Shown: positions 26,081 through 37,014 of the stretch, piece by piece
Layout: each line of letters begins with the position of its first letter
Position numbering within the stretch: position 1 is the first letter of the stretch
NCBI GenBank assembly: GCA_038323375.1
Contig: JBBQGV010000017.1
Coordinates: forward strand, 1-64,000
Source of the DNA: JABWAJ01 sp038323375
GTDB lineage: Bacteria; Bacteroidota; Bacteroidia; Chitinophagales; Saprospiraceae
Reading direction: 5' to 3'
Length of the DNA stretch: 64,000 bases
Made by a program: the position numbers and the translations under genes
The notes under the pieces: generated by a model
The model's database searches: none
Told to the model about the DNA's origin: nothing
What the model saw: only the letters and a program-made list of their open reading frames with translations

Positions 26081-26578
26081 ATGAACGTTCAGGAAGGAAA
26101 AGACAAATTCATCCAGTCGTGGGGTGCGTTGGGCTCGAATTGGGGCGTCAGTCGCACGATGGCTCAAATACACGCCTTGCTGCTCATTTCGCCCCATGCT
26201 CTGAGCGCGGAAGATATTATGGAAGACCTGAAAATTTCGCGCGGCAATGCCAACATGAATATCCGGGCCCTGATGGATTGGGGTCTGGTGTACAAAGAAC
26301 TGAAAACCGGTGAGCGCAAGGAGTTTTTTGTGGCGGAAAAAGACATGTGGGACGTGGTGAAAAAAATCATCGCGCAACGCAAAAAGAAAGAATTAGAGCC
26401 GATGCTCAAGGTGCTGGAAGAACTTTCTGCCGTGGAAGGAACCGGCCCGGACGCGGAAAACTTTGTACAAGTAGTGCGCGATATTAAGTTGTTTTCAAAT
26501 AAAGCAAATGCAACGCTGGATAAATTGGTGCAATCGGATTCAAACTGGTTTGTGAAGGTGTTTATGAATATGATATAG
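26081..26578 (+). CDS. GbsR/MarR-type transcriptional regulator
   Basis: 165 aa from ATG 26081 (MNVQEGKDKFIQSWGALGSN), which follows a purine-rich GGAGGA 10 bases upstream and is the usual start in the GbsR (COG1510) family. The winged helix includes IHALLLISPHALSAEDIMED and LKISRGNANMNIRALMDWGL, then YKELKTGERKEFFVAE. The helical C-terminus would dimerise. Such proteins repress osmoprotectant or stress genes in other bacteria; the target here is unknown. An in-frame ATG at 26027 is less likely. Confidence 0.85.
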   Translation: MNVQEGKDKFIQSWGALGSNWGVSRTMAQIHALLLISPHALSAEDIMEDLKISRGNANMNIRALMDWGLVYKELKTGERKEFFVAEKDMWDVVKKIIAQRKKKELEPMLKVLEELSAVEGTGPDAENFVQVVRDIKLFSNKANATLDKLVQSDSNWFVKVFMNMI

Positions 26579-26720
26579 TTGGTTTCAGGGCTGGATCTCT
26601 TAGAATAATAAACACGAGACGGGAGCCTCGCGCAAGCAGGGGAAACGGGGTTGGAGCCCCGGGAATAAGAGACTTGAGGCGCGAGCCTCGCGCCAACAAT
26701 GTGGTTCTTGAAAAAAATCG
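26579..26720. other. Intergenic stretch with GC-rich direct/inverted motifs
   Basis: Contains two copies of a GAG(A/G)CGxGAGCCTCGCGC(A/C)A-like motif (around 26614-26630 and 26675-26692) and CGGGGTTGGAGCCCCG. They resemble the GAGGCGGAGCCTCGGCGCGAG core of the dispersed repeat at 37433, 41921 and 43568. No gene seen. Confidence 0.5.
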
Positions 26721-26744
26721 TATTTTTGTTAAAAGTTATCGCCC

Positions 26745-26882
26745 ATGCAAATCGTCATAGAAATTAAACAACCTCAAGATCTTCAAGTACTGCTTCCTTT
26801 GTTGGAACGGTTGAAAATCGCCTATAAGCAAGTGCCCGAAAAAGCAGGCAGCGAAACTGATAGCCTGCCCATGGCCGAGTAA
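26745..26882 (+). CDS. 45-residue small protein, function unknown
   Basis: ATG 26745 to TAA 26882 encodes MQIVIEIKQPQDLQVLLPLL followed by ERLKIAYKQVPEK and an acidic end. The first half has an amphipathic beta-alpha pattern. A -7 element TATTTTTG lies at 26721-26728, 17 bases before the start. Small proteins of this shape are often antitoxin-like partners in Bacteroidota, but no toxin ORF follows on the same strand. It is convergent with the broken AAA/PD-(D/E)XK gene. Too short for ORF-based statistics, so confidence is limited. Confidence 0.5.
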   Translation: MQIVIEIKQPQDLQVLLPLLERLKIAYKQVPEKAGSETDSLPMAE

Positions 26883-26892
26883 ACTACCAGTC

Positions 26893-28464
26893 CTATTTCC
26901 CATCCAACAACTTCCATGCGAAGGTTTTTACATTGCGCACCCCGCTATCAAAGCCGAGACCCAGGAGCATGATGGGTTTTCCGGCATGGAGATAAGGCTC
27001 GGCATAGCCTTGTTTTTGTATTTGGGTCATGGCACTGCGGGCCGTGCCGAGTTTGAATTCCATGACCCATATACAGTTGGGCATAAGCACGACAGCATCT
27101 GACCTGCCTTTGGCGGAGGCGACTTCAGCCTGCACGTCCAGGCCGAGCACCCGCAGCAGCAAGAAGACCAAAGCGTGAAAAAAGCCTTCCCACAAGTCGG
27201 GACTTTGTCTGCCCGCGGGCGGTGCCATATCGAAAGGGATGGACGCAAAAAAAGCTTTCAGATGGCGCACGAAAGCCTCGGCATCTAATGCTTCGAGGCT
27301 TTTTTTAGGTAATAGACCTGGTTATTGACCATTGAGGCGGGTTGACCCGCGAAAGCAGAGAGCAGGTTTTGTTCAAAGGAAAAACGCACCTCTCCATTGG
27401 GGTAGCCCAGCGTGAGCCAGGCGTCCATGCCCAACCCTTCAATTTTTTTGATGGTGAGGTAACCGGTCTGAAACATCACCGCTACCGGGTCCAGGTTGGC
27501 GAGGTCGAATTTACTCAGATCGCTCTTATGTACCACGATGGTTTCCAGAGAATCCGGCGGGCGTTGGTCTTTGATGTGTATGACCAAAAAAGTAGGTGTA
27601 CCTGTTTCGAACCAGTAATTGTTGAAGTCGCCGGTTTTAAAAAAAACTCAATAAAGAAAAGGGGTTGTACAAATGCTGTTTCAAATCCCACGTATAACCG
27701 TTGTAATAGCGCCGTATTTTTTCATAGGTTTCTTCCCGGCTCATACTTGTTTCTAACGCAATTTCTCCAATGCGTTCATCAAACCAGGTCTTTACTTCCT
27801 CCTGAGTAAAACCAGCCATAGTAGAAAACTCGCTATCCAGGGAAATATCCTCCAAGTGGTTGAGGTCCGAAAAAATAGACACCTTGCTAAACTTGGAAAC
27901 ACCCGTTATAAAGAGCAGGTGGATGTATTCTTCCGAGCCTTTAGGTACAGAATAAAAAGACTTCAGGATTTCCCGGTTGGCGTTGGCCTGGTCAATCTCG
28001 TCTAAATAATCAATGATGGGTTTGTCGTATTCGTCAATGAGGATGGCAATGGGTTTTTCGGCAGCCATTTTGCGGATGATTTCCCGAAAAACAGAAGGAA
28101 TTCCTTCTGTTTCCAATTCAATTCCTTCCTTGGCAGCGATTAACTCAAGTTCCTGCAAAATGGCTCTTTCTAATCCCAATTGTCTGTAAATTAACATATT
28201 GAACGAAAGGTGAAATACGGAGCGGCGCTCTATTTCCCCCAAATGCGGTTCTATCCATAGCCCCTGAAACAAGACCCGGTCTCCGCTAAACAATTCCTTT
28301 AATGTGGAAATAAGCAAGGACTTCCCAAAACGCCGGGGACGGGCGAAGAAATACTGGGCGGTGCGCTTTGCTATGCGGAAAACCCACTGCGTTTTATCCA
28401 CATAGACAAAGTCGTTGCGCCGAATGACTCCAAACTCCTGCTTGCCAATGGGATAATATAACAT
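26893..28464 (-). pseudogene. AAA-ATPase-like / PD-(D/E)XK nuclease protein (DUF1703 type), broken by two homopolymer shifts
   Basis: Three consecutive pieces rebuild one protein of about 520 aa. Piece 1 (28464-27637) is an AAA-ATPase-like domain: YPIGKQEFGVIRRNDFVYVD, the P-loop-like ARPRRFGKSLLIST, and AILIDEYDKPIIDYL. Piece 2 (27636-27285) is the linker (NNYWFETGTPTFLV). Piece 3 (27284-26893) is the PD-(D/E)XK_9 nuclease (KGRSDAVVLMPNCIWVMEFK, QKQGYAEPY, LLGLGFD). Shift 1 is a run of 8 T (coding strand) where 7 restore the frame. Shift 2 is a run of 7 A where 8 restore it. These proteins are widespread in Bacteroidota and of unknown role. Decay, phase variation or sequencing error are all possible. 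Confidence 0.82.
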
Positions 28465-28547
28465 GCCTTTTTTTTGACAAAGATAACACTTCCAGTACAA
28501 GTGGTGGAAATTCAGGCAGCATGAAATTGTTTGGTTTTCATAGTTAA

Positions 28548-28726
28548 GGAGCGTATCGTAAATAACTTACCGGTTTGCGCGGTGGCTTTTCCATCATGCA
28601 GCGTTGATCGTTGGTCGCGTAGCTTAGGCAATGCTCCCTTCTCGCGCCTTACCTGATGAAACGTAAGTTCGGCGTAGCCAAAAAATCCCCTCGCCCAATT
28701 CACGCAACTTATTTACGACACTCGCC
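28548..28726 (-). repeat. MITE-like element, copy A (inverted)
   Basis: Terminal inverted repeats GGAGCGTATCGTAAATAACTTAC (given here as GGAGCGTATCG and TAAATAACTTAC) at the left and the matching GCAACTTATTTACGACACTCGCC-type end at the right. The interior contains CATGCAGCGTTGATCG, TCGCGTAGCTTAGGCAATGC and CTTCTCGCGCC, the inverse of the interior of the copies at 36577 and 61026. It occupies the gap between the broken AAA gene and ppdK. No transposase inside. Confidence 0.85.
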
Positions 28727-28802
28727 TAACTGAAGATCCCAAAATAAAAACCCCGTATTGATCCGGTATTCCCAATCAATACGGGGTAATAAACATCAAT
28801 AT

Positions 28803-31622
<2,820 letters not shown>

Positions 31623-31694
31623 GTCTATCGTTTTTTTGTGTGGAATGATTGTTTTGTTGCTTTCACAACTTATTGTTGACTGCACAATAAGTTT

Positions 31695-31784
31695 GTAACT
31701 ATCCAGCCGCTTTGAAATGCTTTTTGCCATACGACCTCGGAGAGGTGAGAAATCATAAGTATTTAGGGGCGGCTGGATAGTTAC
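31695..31784. repeat. 16-bp perfect inverted repeat upstream of ppdK
   Basis: GTAACTATCCAGCCGC (31695-31710) and its exact inverse (31769-31784) enclose 58 bases containing a small CGACCTCGGAGAGGTGAG hairpin like that near 3680. Closer to ppdK, ACTTATTGT and ACAATAAGT form a further 9-bp inverted repeat around 31667-31691, a possible operator. Confidence 0.8.
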
Positions 31785-31796
31785 TGTTTTCTGGGT

Positions 31797-31862
31797 GGGT
31801 GTGGCTCTTGCCCGCAATCCGCTGAACTCCGATTCAGCGGATTGCGGGCAAGAGCCACACCC
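31797..31862. repeat. 30-bp perfect hairpin between ppdK and the toxin gene
   Basis: The arms 31797-31826 and 31833-31862 are exact inverse complements (starting GGGTGTGGCTCTTGCCCGCA) with a 6-base loop CTCCGA. The second arm ends 2 bases before the toxin stop codon at 31864. On the minus strand it lies immediately after the toxin gene, where a terminator would be, but there is no T run, so it is more probably a small mobile palindrome. Confidence 0.85.
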
Positions 31863-31863
31863 C

Positions 31864-32217
31864 TCATTCAAAACACCTCAAAATCCTTTCCCTATCCTCA
31901 TTTGCCTTATCGTTTTTGTGGTATAATTCGACAAATACAATTCTTTGTTCTTCTTCAAACCAGGCATAAATCAAGCGAAAGCCTGAATTTACACCTCTTC
32001 CTTTAAAGCTATCGCTGGCTATTTTTTTAATTTTGATGACACAGGTTGTTATTCCAAGATTATCAATTCTGAAGCTAAATGGAGGACGAGCGCCCGGTTC
32101 GTCACTCAAGTCTTTTCTGACATCGTCCAGGTCGCTATTCAGCGTTCTGTATTTTTTCAGCAGTTGCTTCAAATCCTTTTTGTATTCGAGCAGCGCTTCA
32201 AATATCACCTTGCTCAT
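31864..32217 (-). CDS. RelE/ParE-superfamily toxin
   Basis: 117 aa. The sequence has the RelE/ParE-type core: helical N-terminus (EYKKDLKQLLKKYRTLNSDL), then GRGVNSGFRLIYAWFEEEQ, IVFVELYHKNDKANEDRERI. Toxins with this ending typically inhibit translation or gyrase. It overlaps the upstream antitoxin gene by 20 bases (32198-32217), so the two are translationally coupled, antitoxin first. The pairing with a Panacea-domain antitoxin makes it a probable PanT. Activity and target are inferred. Confidence 0.82.
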   Translation of the reverse strand: MSKVIFEALLEYKKDLKQLLKKYRTLNSDLDDVRKDLSDEPGARPPFSFRIDNLGITTCVIKIKKIASDSFKGRGVNSGFRLIYAWFEEEQRIVFVELYHKNDKANEDRERILRCFE

Positions 32218-33007
32218 CTTCCGGGTATTCTCTTACAGAAAAAGGTGGCCTGCGATAAAAAACGAGGTTGTAGCTGATGTAATCCCCGTCGGTGGTTGCC
32301 CGCCAGGGTTTGTCTTCGTGGGAATAATCGCTGATCTTATTAGCGTTCCAATCGCTCATTTGTTGAATGACCTGGTCAATGACCGTTATTTCAGCGGCGG
32401 ACAATTGGGTTAAATCGGGTTTTTCCAAAGGCATGTACCGCGTTTGCGGAAAGCCGTGGTATTCGGTTTTGATGCGCTTTAACTGCCCGGCGTCAATCAT
32501 TTCATTAATGATGCTGTCAAATTGCTGAGGAACAGGCCCATAAGGCAGTTTTTTATAACGTGCTCCGGTGAGGTGTTCTTCGTATAATTCGTAATAATTA
32601 AAGTCGCAGAAATAAAGCAACTTGTTCAGCACCGTTTCACCGATATTGGGTTTGCCTGAACAGCGTTCTAAAAGGTAAAGCAGTACATTTTTGAATTTAT
32701 CCATTTGCAGGACGGGGACTGAAATCCGAATATCGGTTTTTTTTGCCAAGGCGCGTTTTTCGTGGCGGAATTCATCGGACGCATTAAAGTCGGGAGACAA
32801 AAACTCATCCAAAGAAAACTCCAGCGCTACGGACAAGTTGTACAACTCAAAGACATCCATGCTTCTGTTGCCAAGTTCGGTCTGAGCCAAAGATGGTCGG
32901 GAAATTCCGATGCTTTTCGCCAATGCTTCCTGCGAAAGCCCTTTCCCTTTGCGCAAGGTCATGATTCGCTGGCCGATTTGCTTTTGAGACAGGTCTAATC
33001 TCATCAT
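32198..33007 (-). CDS. PanA-type antitoxin: XRE helix-turn-helix plus Panacea (DUF4065/SocA-like) domain
   Basis: 269 aa from ATG 33007 (33004 is also an ATG in frame). Residues about 8-65 are an XRE/Cro helix-turn-helix (QIGQRIMTLRKGKGLSQEAL; SIGISRPSLAQTELGNR). Residues about 105-220 are the Panacea domain: VLNKLLYFCDFNYYELYEEH, LTGARYKKLPYGPVPQQFDS. Panacea domains are known as exchangeable antitoxin modules that neutralise many toxin folds. Here the HTH should make it its own repressor; a palindrome overlaps the promoter just upstream. Confidence 0.88.
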   Translation of the reverse strand: MMRLDLSQKQIGQRIMTLRKGKGLSQEALAKSIGISRPSLAQTELGNRSMDVFELYNLSVALEFSLDEFLSPDFNASDEFRHEKRALAKKTDIRISVPVLQMDKFKNVLLYLLERCSGKPNIGETVLNKLLYFCDFNYYELYEEHLTGARYKKLPYGPVPQQFDSIINEMIDAGQLKRIKTEYHGFPQTRYMPLEKPDLTQLSAAEITVIDQVIQQMSDWNANKISDYSHEDKPWRATTDGDYISYNLVFYRRPPFSVREYPEDEQGDI

Positions 33008-33032
33008 CTTATTTGCATATTTGCGTTCGGGA

Positions 33033-33063
33033 CAAAGATAAAGGGTGTAACAATACAAAACAA
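33033..33063 (-). promoter_or_regulatory. Consensus promoter (TTG-N20-TATCTTTG) of the toxin-antitoxin operon
   Basis: On the minus strand TTG (plus 33061-33063) and TATCTTTG (plus 33033-33040) are 20 bases apart, an exact Bacteroidota consensus. Transcription would start about 20 bases before ATG 33007. Confidence 0.8.
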
Positions 33064-33085
33064 TGGATTGTTTTGTATTGTTACA
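33046..33085. promoter_or_regulatory. 18-bp palindromic operator of the PanA/toxin operon
   Basis: TGTAACAATACAAAACAA (33046-33063) and its exact inverse (33068-33085) are separated by TGGA. The downstream arm covers the -33 TTG and most of the spacer of the promoter at 33033-33063. This is the expected position for an autorepressing HTH antitoxin. It also lies 23 bases after the stop of the DUF1501 gene and could double as a weak terminator. Confidence 0.75.
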
Positions 33086-33107
33086 AACGCAATGCCTGTC
33101 TAACCCC

Positions 33108-34757
33108 TCAAAACACCTTTATCACCTTCGAGCTCGCTTTCCCCCCCGCTTCCAGCCGATAAATATACTCGCCGGGGCTAAGGAAAAACTGAGCCGGACT
33201 AAACCCGAAGGTGTAGCTGCCCCGCTCGTGGAATTCGTTCACTAAGGTGCGCAGTGGCTGTCCGGCGGTATTGAGGATCTGGATGCGCACAGCGCCGCGC
33301 ACTTTCACGGCGTATTTGATCTGGATGCGCCCGGCCTGGGTGAGGTCGGGGTTGTGACCCAGCAAGGTAGCGCGGATTTCGTTTCCGGAAGACGGCGAAG
33401 ACGGCGGCAGCAGCGTTTCTATGCGGTTGAATGGCTGGCCGAGCACATTGTCCACAATATCGGGGTGCACGCAAAGCCAGTTTTGCAGCACGGTGGCATA
33501 AGCCGTCCGGAAATCCACGGAATAAACGGGGTCGCCGTATTGATCCACATTCACCAGATCGGGCAGAGCGCCGTGGAACCCGTTGCCTTCAAGGCCGCTT
33601 CCAAAAACCAGCATGGGCGAACCCGTGCCGTGGTCGGTGCCGAGCGAGCCGTTTTCAAAAATCGTGCGGCCAAATTCCGAAAACGTCATGGCCAGCACGT
33701 TTTGGCCCTGCTCGCCAAGGTCCTGGAAAAAGGCATTAACCGATTCGGCAATGCGGTTCAGCAGGGTGGGATGGGAGTTGAGCTGTTCCGCGTGGGTGTC
33801 GAAACCGTCAATGGTGACCATGTAAATTTTGGAACCCAACCGGCCTTTGATGAGCCGTGCCACGATGGACAGCCGTTCGGCCAGCCCATTGTTGGCGTAG
33901 TTGGCTTCGTTGATGCCCCCGTTGTAGGCCGTCCGGATGGTTTCGGCGTAGCGGAAAGCACTGTTGGCGACGCCGCGCACAAACGACAATTCCTGCTCGT
34001 TGGGGTCGTTGCCAAACTGGGAGGTATCGTACAATTCTCCGGTTTGAGCTAATTGGTAAAATTCCTGCGGGTTGCTGATGGCCAGCGCCATGCTGCCACC
34101 CGTGGCGCGGAAAATCATGTTGGTTTGCACGCCGATTTCGAGCGCGGGCGGGATGGTGGGCGGTGCCGAGTTAAAGGCCATGTATTCGTTGTCTAACCAG
34201 CGGCCAATCCAGCCTGTGCCGACAATTTCATCCGAACCGGAAGCCGAAGCCCAGATGTCGGAAGAACGGAAATGCGAATAATTGGCGTCGGGGTAACCTA
34301 CGTTATGGATGACGCGCATGTGGCCAGCCTCCCAAAGATTTTGCAGGGCAACCATTTCGTTCGGCATGCCGACTTCCGGACTGAGTCCCCAAAGGCCGGA
34401 CTCCTGAATTGCAATGTTGGGCCGGATGTTGTAATATTCGTCATTGCCGCGCGGAATTACCATGTTGAGGCCGTCATTGCCGCCTTTCAACCGGATGAGC
34501 ACCAGCACCCGGTCGCCGCATTCCGCCGTGTTCAATCCGTGGAGCAGCGCATTGGGCGCAAACGTAGCTACTTTAGAAGCGCCCAACGATAATGCTGCGC
34601 CAAGAGAAGCCAGACCGGTCATTTGCACGAAGTCGCGGCGGCTCCAGTTGCGGTGTTCGCGTTCGTGCTCGGCTAAGTGCTCAAGGGTAGCGCCCTGGCG
34701 CTTTTTGAGGTGTTGCTGCGCTGCTTTATGGATGGCGGGAGTGTGGTTATCGCACAT
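33108..34757 (-). CDS. DUF1501 secreted protein with Tat-like signal and T9SS-type C-terminus
   Basis: 549 aa. A twin-arginine-like motif (WSRRDFVQMTGLASLGAAL) lies at about residues 38-56. The DUF1501 (sulfatase-like fold) body includes LVLIRLKGGNDGLNMVIPRG, NVGYPDANYSHFRS, TIDGFDTHAEQL, MTFSEFGRTIFENGS and LGTDHGTGSPMLVFG. The last ~80 residues (ILNTAGQPLRTLV ... GEYIYRLEAGGKASSKVIKV) form a sorting-type beta domain. The family is nearly always paired with DUF1800, which lies directly upstream in the same operon. The biochemical role is unknown. Confidence 0.9.
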   Translation of the reverse strand: MCDNHTPAIHKAAQQHLKKRQGATLEHLAEHEREHRNWSRRDFVQMTGLASLGAALSLGASKVATFAPNALLHGLNTAECGDRVLVLIRLKGGNDGLNMVIPRGNDEYYNIRPNIAIQESGLWGLSPEVGMPNEMVALQNLWEAGHMRVIHNVGYPDANYSHFRSSDIWASASGSDEIVGTGWIGRWLDNEYMAFNSAPPTIPPALEIGVQTNMIFRATGGSMALAISNPQEFYQLAQTGELYDTSQFGNDPNEQELSFVRGVANSAFRYAETIRTAYNGGINEANYANNGLAERLSIVARLIKGRLGSKIYMVTIDGFDTHAEQLNSHPTLLNRIAESVNAFFQDLGEQGQNVLAMTFSEFGRTIFENGSLGTDHGTGSPMLVFGSGLEGNGFHGALPDLVNVDQYGDPVYSVDFRTAYATVLQNWLCVHPDIVDNVLGQPFNRIETLLPPSSPSSGNEIRATLLGHNPDLTQAGRIQIKYAVKVRGAVRIQILNTAGQPLRTLVNEFHERGSYTFGFSPAQFFLSPGEYIYRLEAGGKASSKVIKVF

Positions 34758-34821
34758 GTATTCAGTATTTTAAATTGTAGTTATTTACCACTTGGCAGCA
34801 GAAATAAGCATGGCCAGGGAT

Positions 34822-34900
34822 AGCGGACTAAAGCCCGCGAAATGAAGTGCTGACGAGACGTAGCGTGTGCGCTGCTTCGTTTCGCGGGCTTTAGTCCGCT
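34822..34900. repeat. 21-bp perfect inverted repeat between DUF1800 and DUF1501 genes
   Basis: AGCGGACTAAAGCCCGCGAA(A) at 34822-34842 and its exact inverse at 34880-34900 enclose 37 bases with a smaller GAAG/CTTC stem. It may be a small mobile palindrome, an mRNA processing stem, or a partial terminator setting the ratio of the two proteins. Confidence 0.85.
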
Positions 34901-34941
34901 TCCTGTATCGTCAACGTCAAACATATTCCCACAGCTATATC

Positions 34942-36411
34942 CTACGCTACCTGCCATTCAGGCAACTTTGAAATATAATACAGCAAATTGATCACTTGAT
35001 CGGGCACTTCGTTGTAGTACAAATTCCAGAGGCCCTGCTCGAAGTAATTTTCCGGAATTTCTCCTTTAAAATATTGCAAAGCAGTATCTAACATTCGTGG
35101 CTCCAGTTCCCGTTTCAGAAAATGCGCAATAATGGCTTTGGTGATGACTTCCGGGTTTGTTTCCGTGGATGCAGTCAAGTCTATGGCCAATTGCTGCAAT
35201 TTGGCGCGCGCGTTGTCCGAATTGCCAAAATAATAGAATAGGATGCCGCCCAGAAAATTCCAACGGGAAGTCAGGGTGTTTTCATTCAGCCAGGTGTGGT
35301 GCCCGAGCCATCCGGCTACATCAACCGGGTTGAAAACATCCTGACCCAGTTCGAAAGAAGCATAGCCAATGTAATCCATCGCTTCATCCGGGAAATCATC
35401 GGGGTAGGAGAGGCCGCACATTGGAAACAAGCCCAGCAGGCATTCCGTCGGACTTTTGATGCGGGCATTCATAAAGCGGTCTTCGAAAAAATGCTCGCTT
35501 TTAAACAATTGGCGAAAGACCGGAGCCAATTCCCAGTTGTTGTCTTTAAACGTTTGCGCCAAGCCGCTGATGATCAGTTCATCTGGCTTGTCGTAGACAA
35601 AATGGCGGTAAATTTTAGCGCTGATGTATTGCGAAACCTGGTCTTTGCGCAGGTTAAAAATCAGATCGTGCACGTGGTTGTAACTCCACGTACCCGTCAA
35701 CCCGAAAATGGTTTTGTTGCCGTCGTCGTGCAGGTTTGGATTAAAATAGGGCGTGTTGTTGCCATCATAATAAACCCGCCAACCGGTGAGCGCGCGGGCT
35801 ACTTCCACAATGTCGTTTTGTGTGTAGCCGTTGCTTTCGCCCATCGTGAACAACTCCATCAGTTCGCGGGCGTAATTTTCGTTGGGTTGCCCGGCCTCGT
35901 TGATGGCGCCATTCAGGTAAATGAGCATAGCCGGGTTTTTACCCATCGCCTCCACAAAGTCGCGGAAATTACCGAGCACATTCCGGTGAATGAGGTCATA
36001 ATACGACCACATAAACGAGTTGTAGTAGTACACCTCTTCTTCCGCTACAAAATGGTTGTGCCAAAAGAGGGCTAATTTTGCGCGCATGCCTTCAGAGGCC
36101 ATTTCGCGCAGCCAGCGGCTGTTGAACTCGCGTTTGACCTGGAAATACAGATCCGGGTTGTCGTCCGGATAATCGTCCTCTAGCCAGTTGCCCCAGTAGG
36201 GCACTTCCGGCGCAGGCAGGTTTAGGGTATTGTCAATCAGCAGGTCTACCAGATCCGCTGGTTGCATGGCTAAACCTTGCTGGATTTGGGCTGGTGAAGC
36301 GCCGAAACCAAGGCTTTGATAGAGATGCTGCACGCGGGCGGCATTCCATGGTTTTGATGCAGAAGGCACATATTGGTCAAGCGTATTGACAAGAAACAGG
36401 GCAGTGCTCAT
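34942..36411 (-). CDS. DUF1800 family protein
   Basis: 489 aa. The family features are visible: VQHLYQSLGFGASPAQIQQG, EFNSRWLREMASEGMRAKLA, LFWHNHFV, NENYARELMELFTMGESNGY, VARALTGWRVY, and SAKIYRHFVYDKPDE. No signal peptide is evident at the chosen start. Known genetics of DUF1800/DUF1501 pairs gives co-occurrence but no assigned reaction. It is the first gene of the pair. A weak -7-like TAAACTTG lies about 40 bases upstream. Confidence 0.88.
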   Translation of the reverse strand: MSTALFLVNTLDQYVPSASKPWNAARVQHLYQSLGFGASPAQIQQGLAMQPADLVDLLIDNTLNLPAPEVPYWGNWLEDDYPDDNPDLYFQVKREFNSRWLREMASEGMRAKLALFWHNHFVAEEEVYYYNSFMWSYYDLIHRNVLGNFRDFVEAMGKNPAMLIYLNGAINEAGQPNENYARELMELFTMGESNGYTQNDIVEVARALTGWRVYYDGNNTPYFNPNLHDDGNKTIFGLTGTWSYNHVHDLIFNLRKDQVSQYISAKIYRHFVYDKPDELIISGLAQTFKDNNWELAPVFRQLFKSEHFFEDRFMNARIKSPTECLLGLFPMCGLSYPDDFPDEAMDYIGYASFELGQDVFNPVDVAGWLGHHTWLNENTLTSRWNFLGGILFYYFGNSDNARAKLQQLAIDLTASTETNPEVITKAIIAHFLKRELEPRMLDTALQYFKGEIPENYFEQGLWNLYYNEVPDQVINLLYYISKLPEWQVA

Positions 36412-36576
36412 GACTGGTTGGAGATGCGTTTTTTAATAGCCCAAGTTTAGGGAATTTTTTGGGGATATCGTAGCTATATTTTAAAATAAAAAATCTTTAG
36501 GCTCTGATAAGGGGCGCTCACTTAGGTGAACAGCGTGTTTGCAAACTTGCTGCTTCCCGCTTCTGTCTGGTCCTAA

Positions 36577-36758
36577 GGAGCATGTCGTAAATAAGTTACG
36601 TGAATTGGGCGAGGTGCTTCGACCGGCTCAGCATGTCAGATTTTTTCATCAGGCAAGGCGCGAGAAGGGAGCATAGCCTAAGATAGGCGACCGACGATCA
36701 ACGCAGCCTGATGGAAAAAGCCACCGCGCAAACCGGTAAGTTATTTACGACACGCTCC
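36577..36758 (+). repeat. MITE-like element, copy B
   Basis: 182 bp. Left end GGAGCATGTCGTAAATAAGT and right end ACTTATTTACGACACGCTCC (shown to 20 bases) are inverse to each other. The interior shares AGGCAAGGCGCGAGAAGGGA, GACCGACGATCAACGCAG and GCCTGATGGAAAAAGCC with the copy at 61026. It sits in the 600-bp gap between the DUF1800 gene and the membrane protein at 37015; the remaining bases (36412-36576, 36759-37014) show nothing recognisable. Confidence 0.88.
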
Positions 36759-37014
36759 TAAAATTACTTTACACGTAAAGGCACTGTTGAATCAGCGCAG
36801 AGCAGGGTATTTATTTTCATTGTTTTAGCGCTGTTTGGTTTCGGCGTTTTAATTTGGAATTTGACACGACGCAATTGCGCGACCCCAATACGCTGGATCA
36901 TTTACAACGCTTTGTTATCGAGGCTATAAGCTTAAGCAACTGAAATGAAGGACTGGGAACTTTCCTTCCCTCAACCAAGTTTTGCTCCCATTCACCATAA
37001 AAACCTTTCGAACC

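Noticed and set aside
28512..28703. Short ORFs inside MITE copies (also 61049-61432)
   Set aside because: They begin and end within the element and share MNW.RGFF and ATAQTGKLFT only because the element is repeated.
31623..31871. 83-residue N-terminal extension of pyruvate phosphate dikinase
   Set aside because: It would run through two perfect inverted repeats and has no similarity to the enzyme; ATG 31622 gives the normal length.
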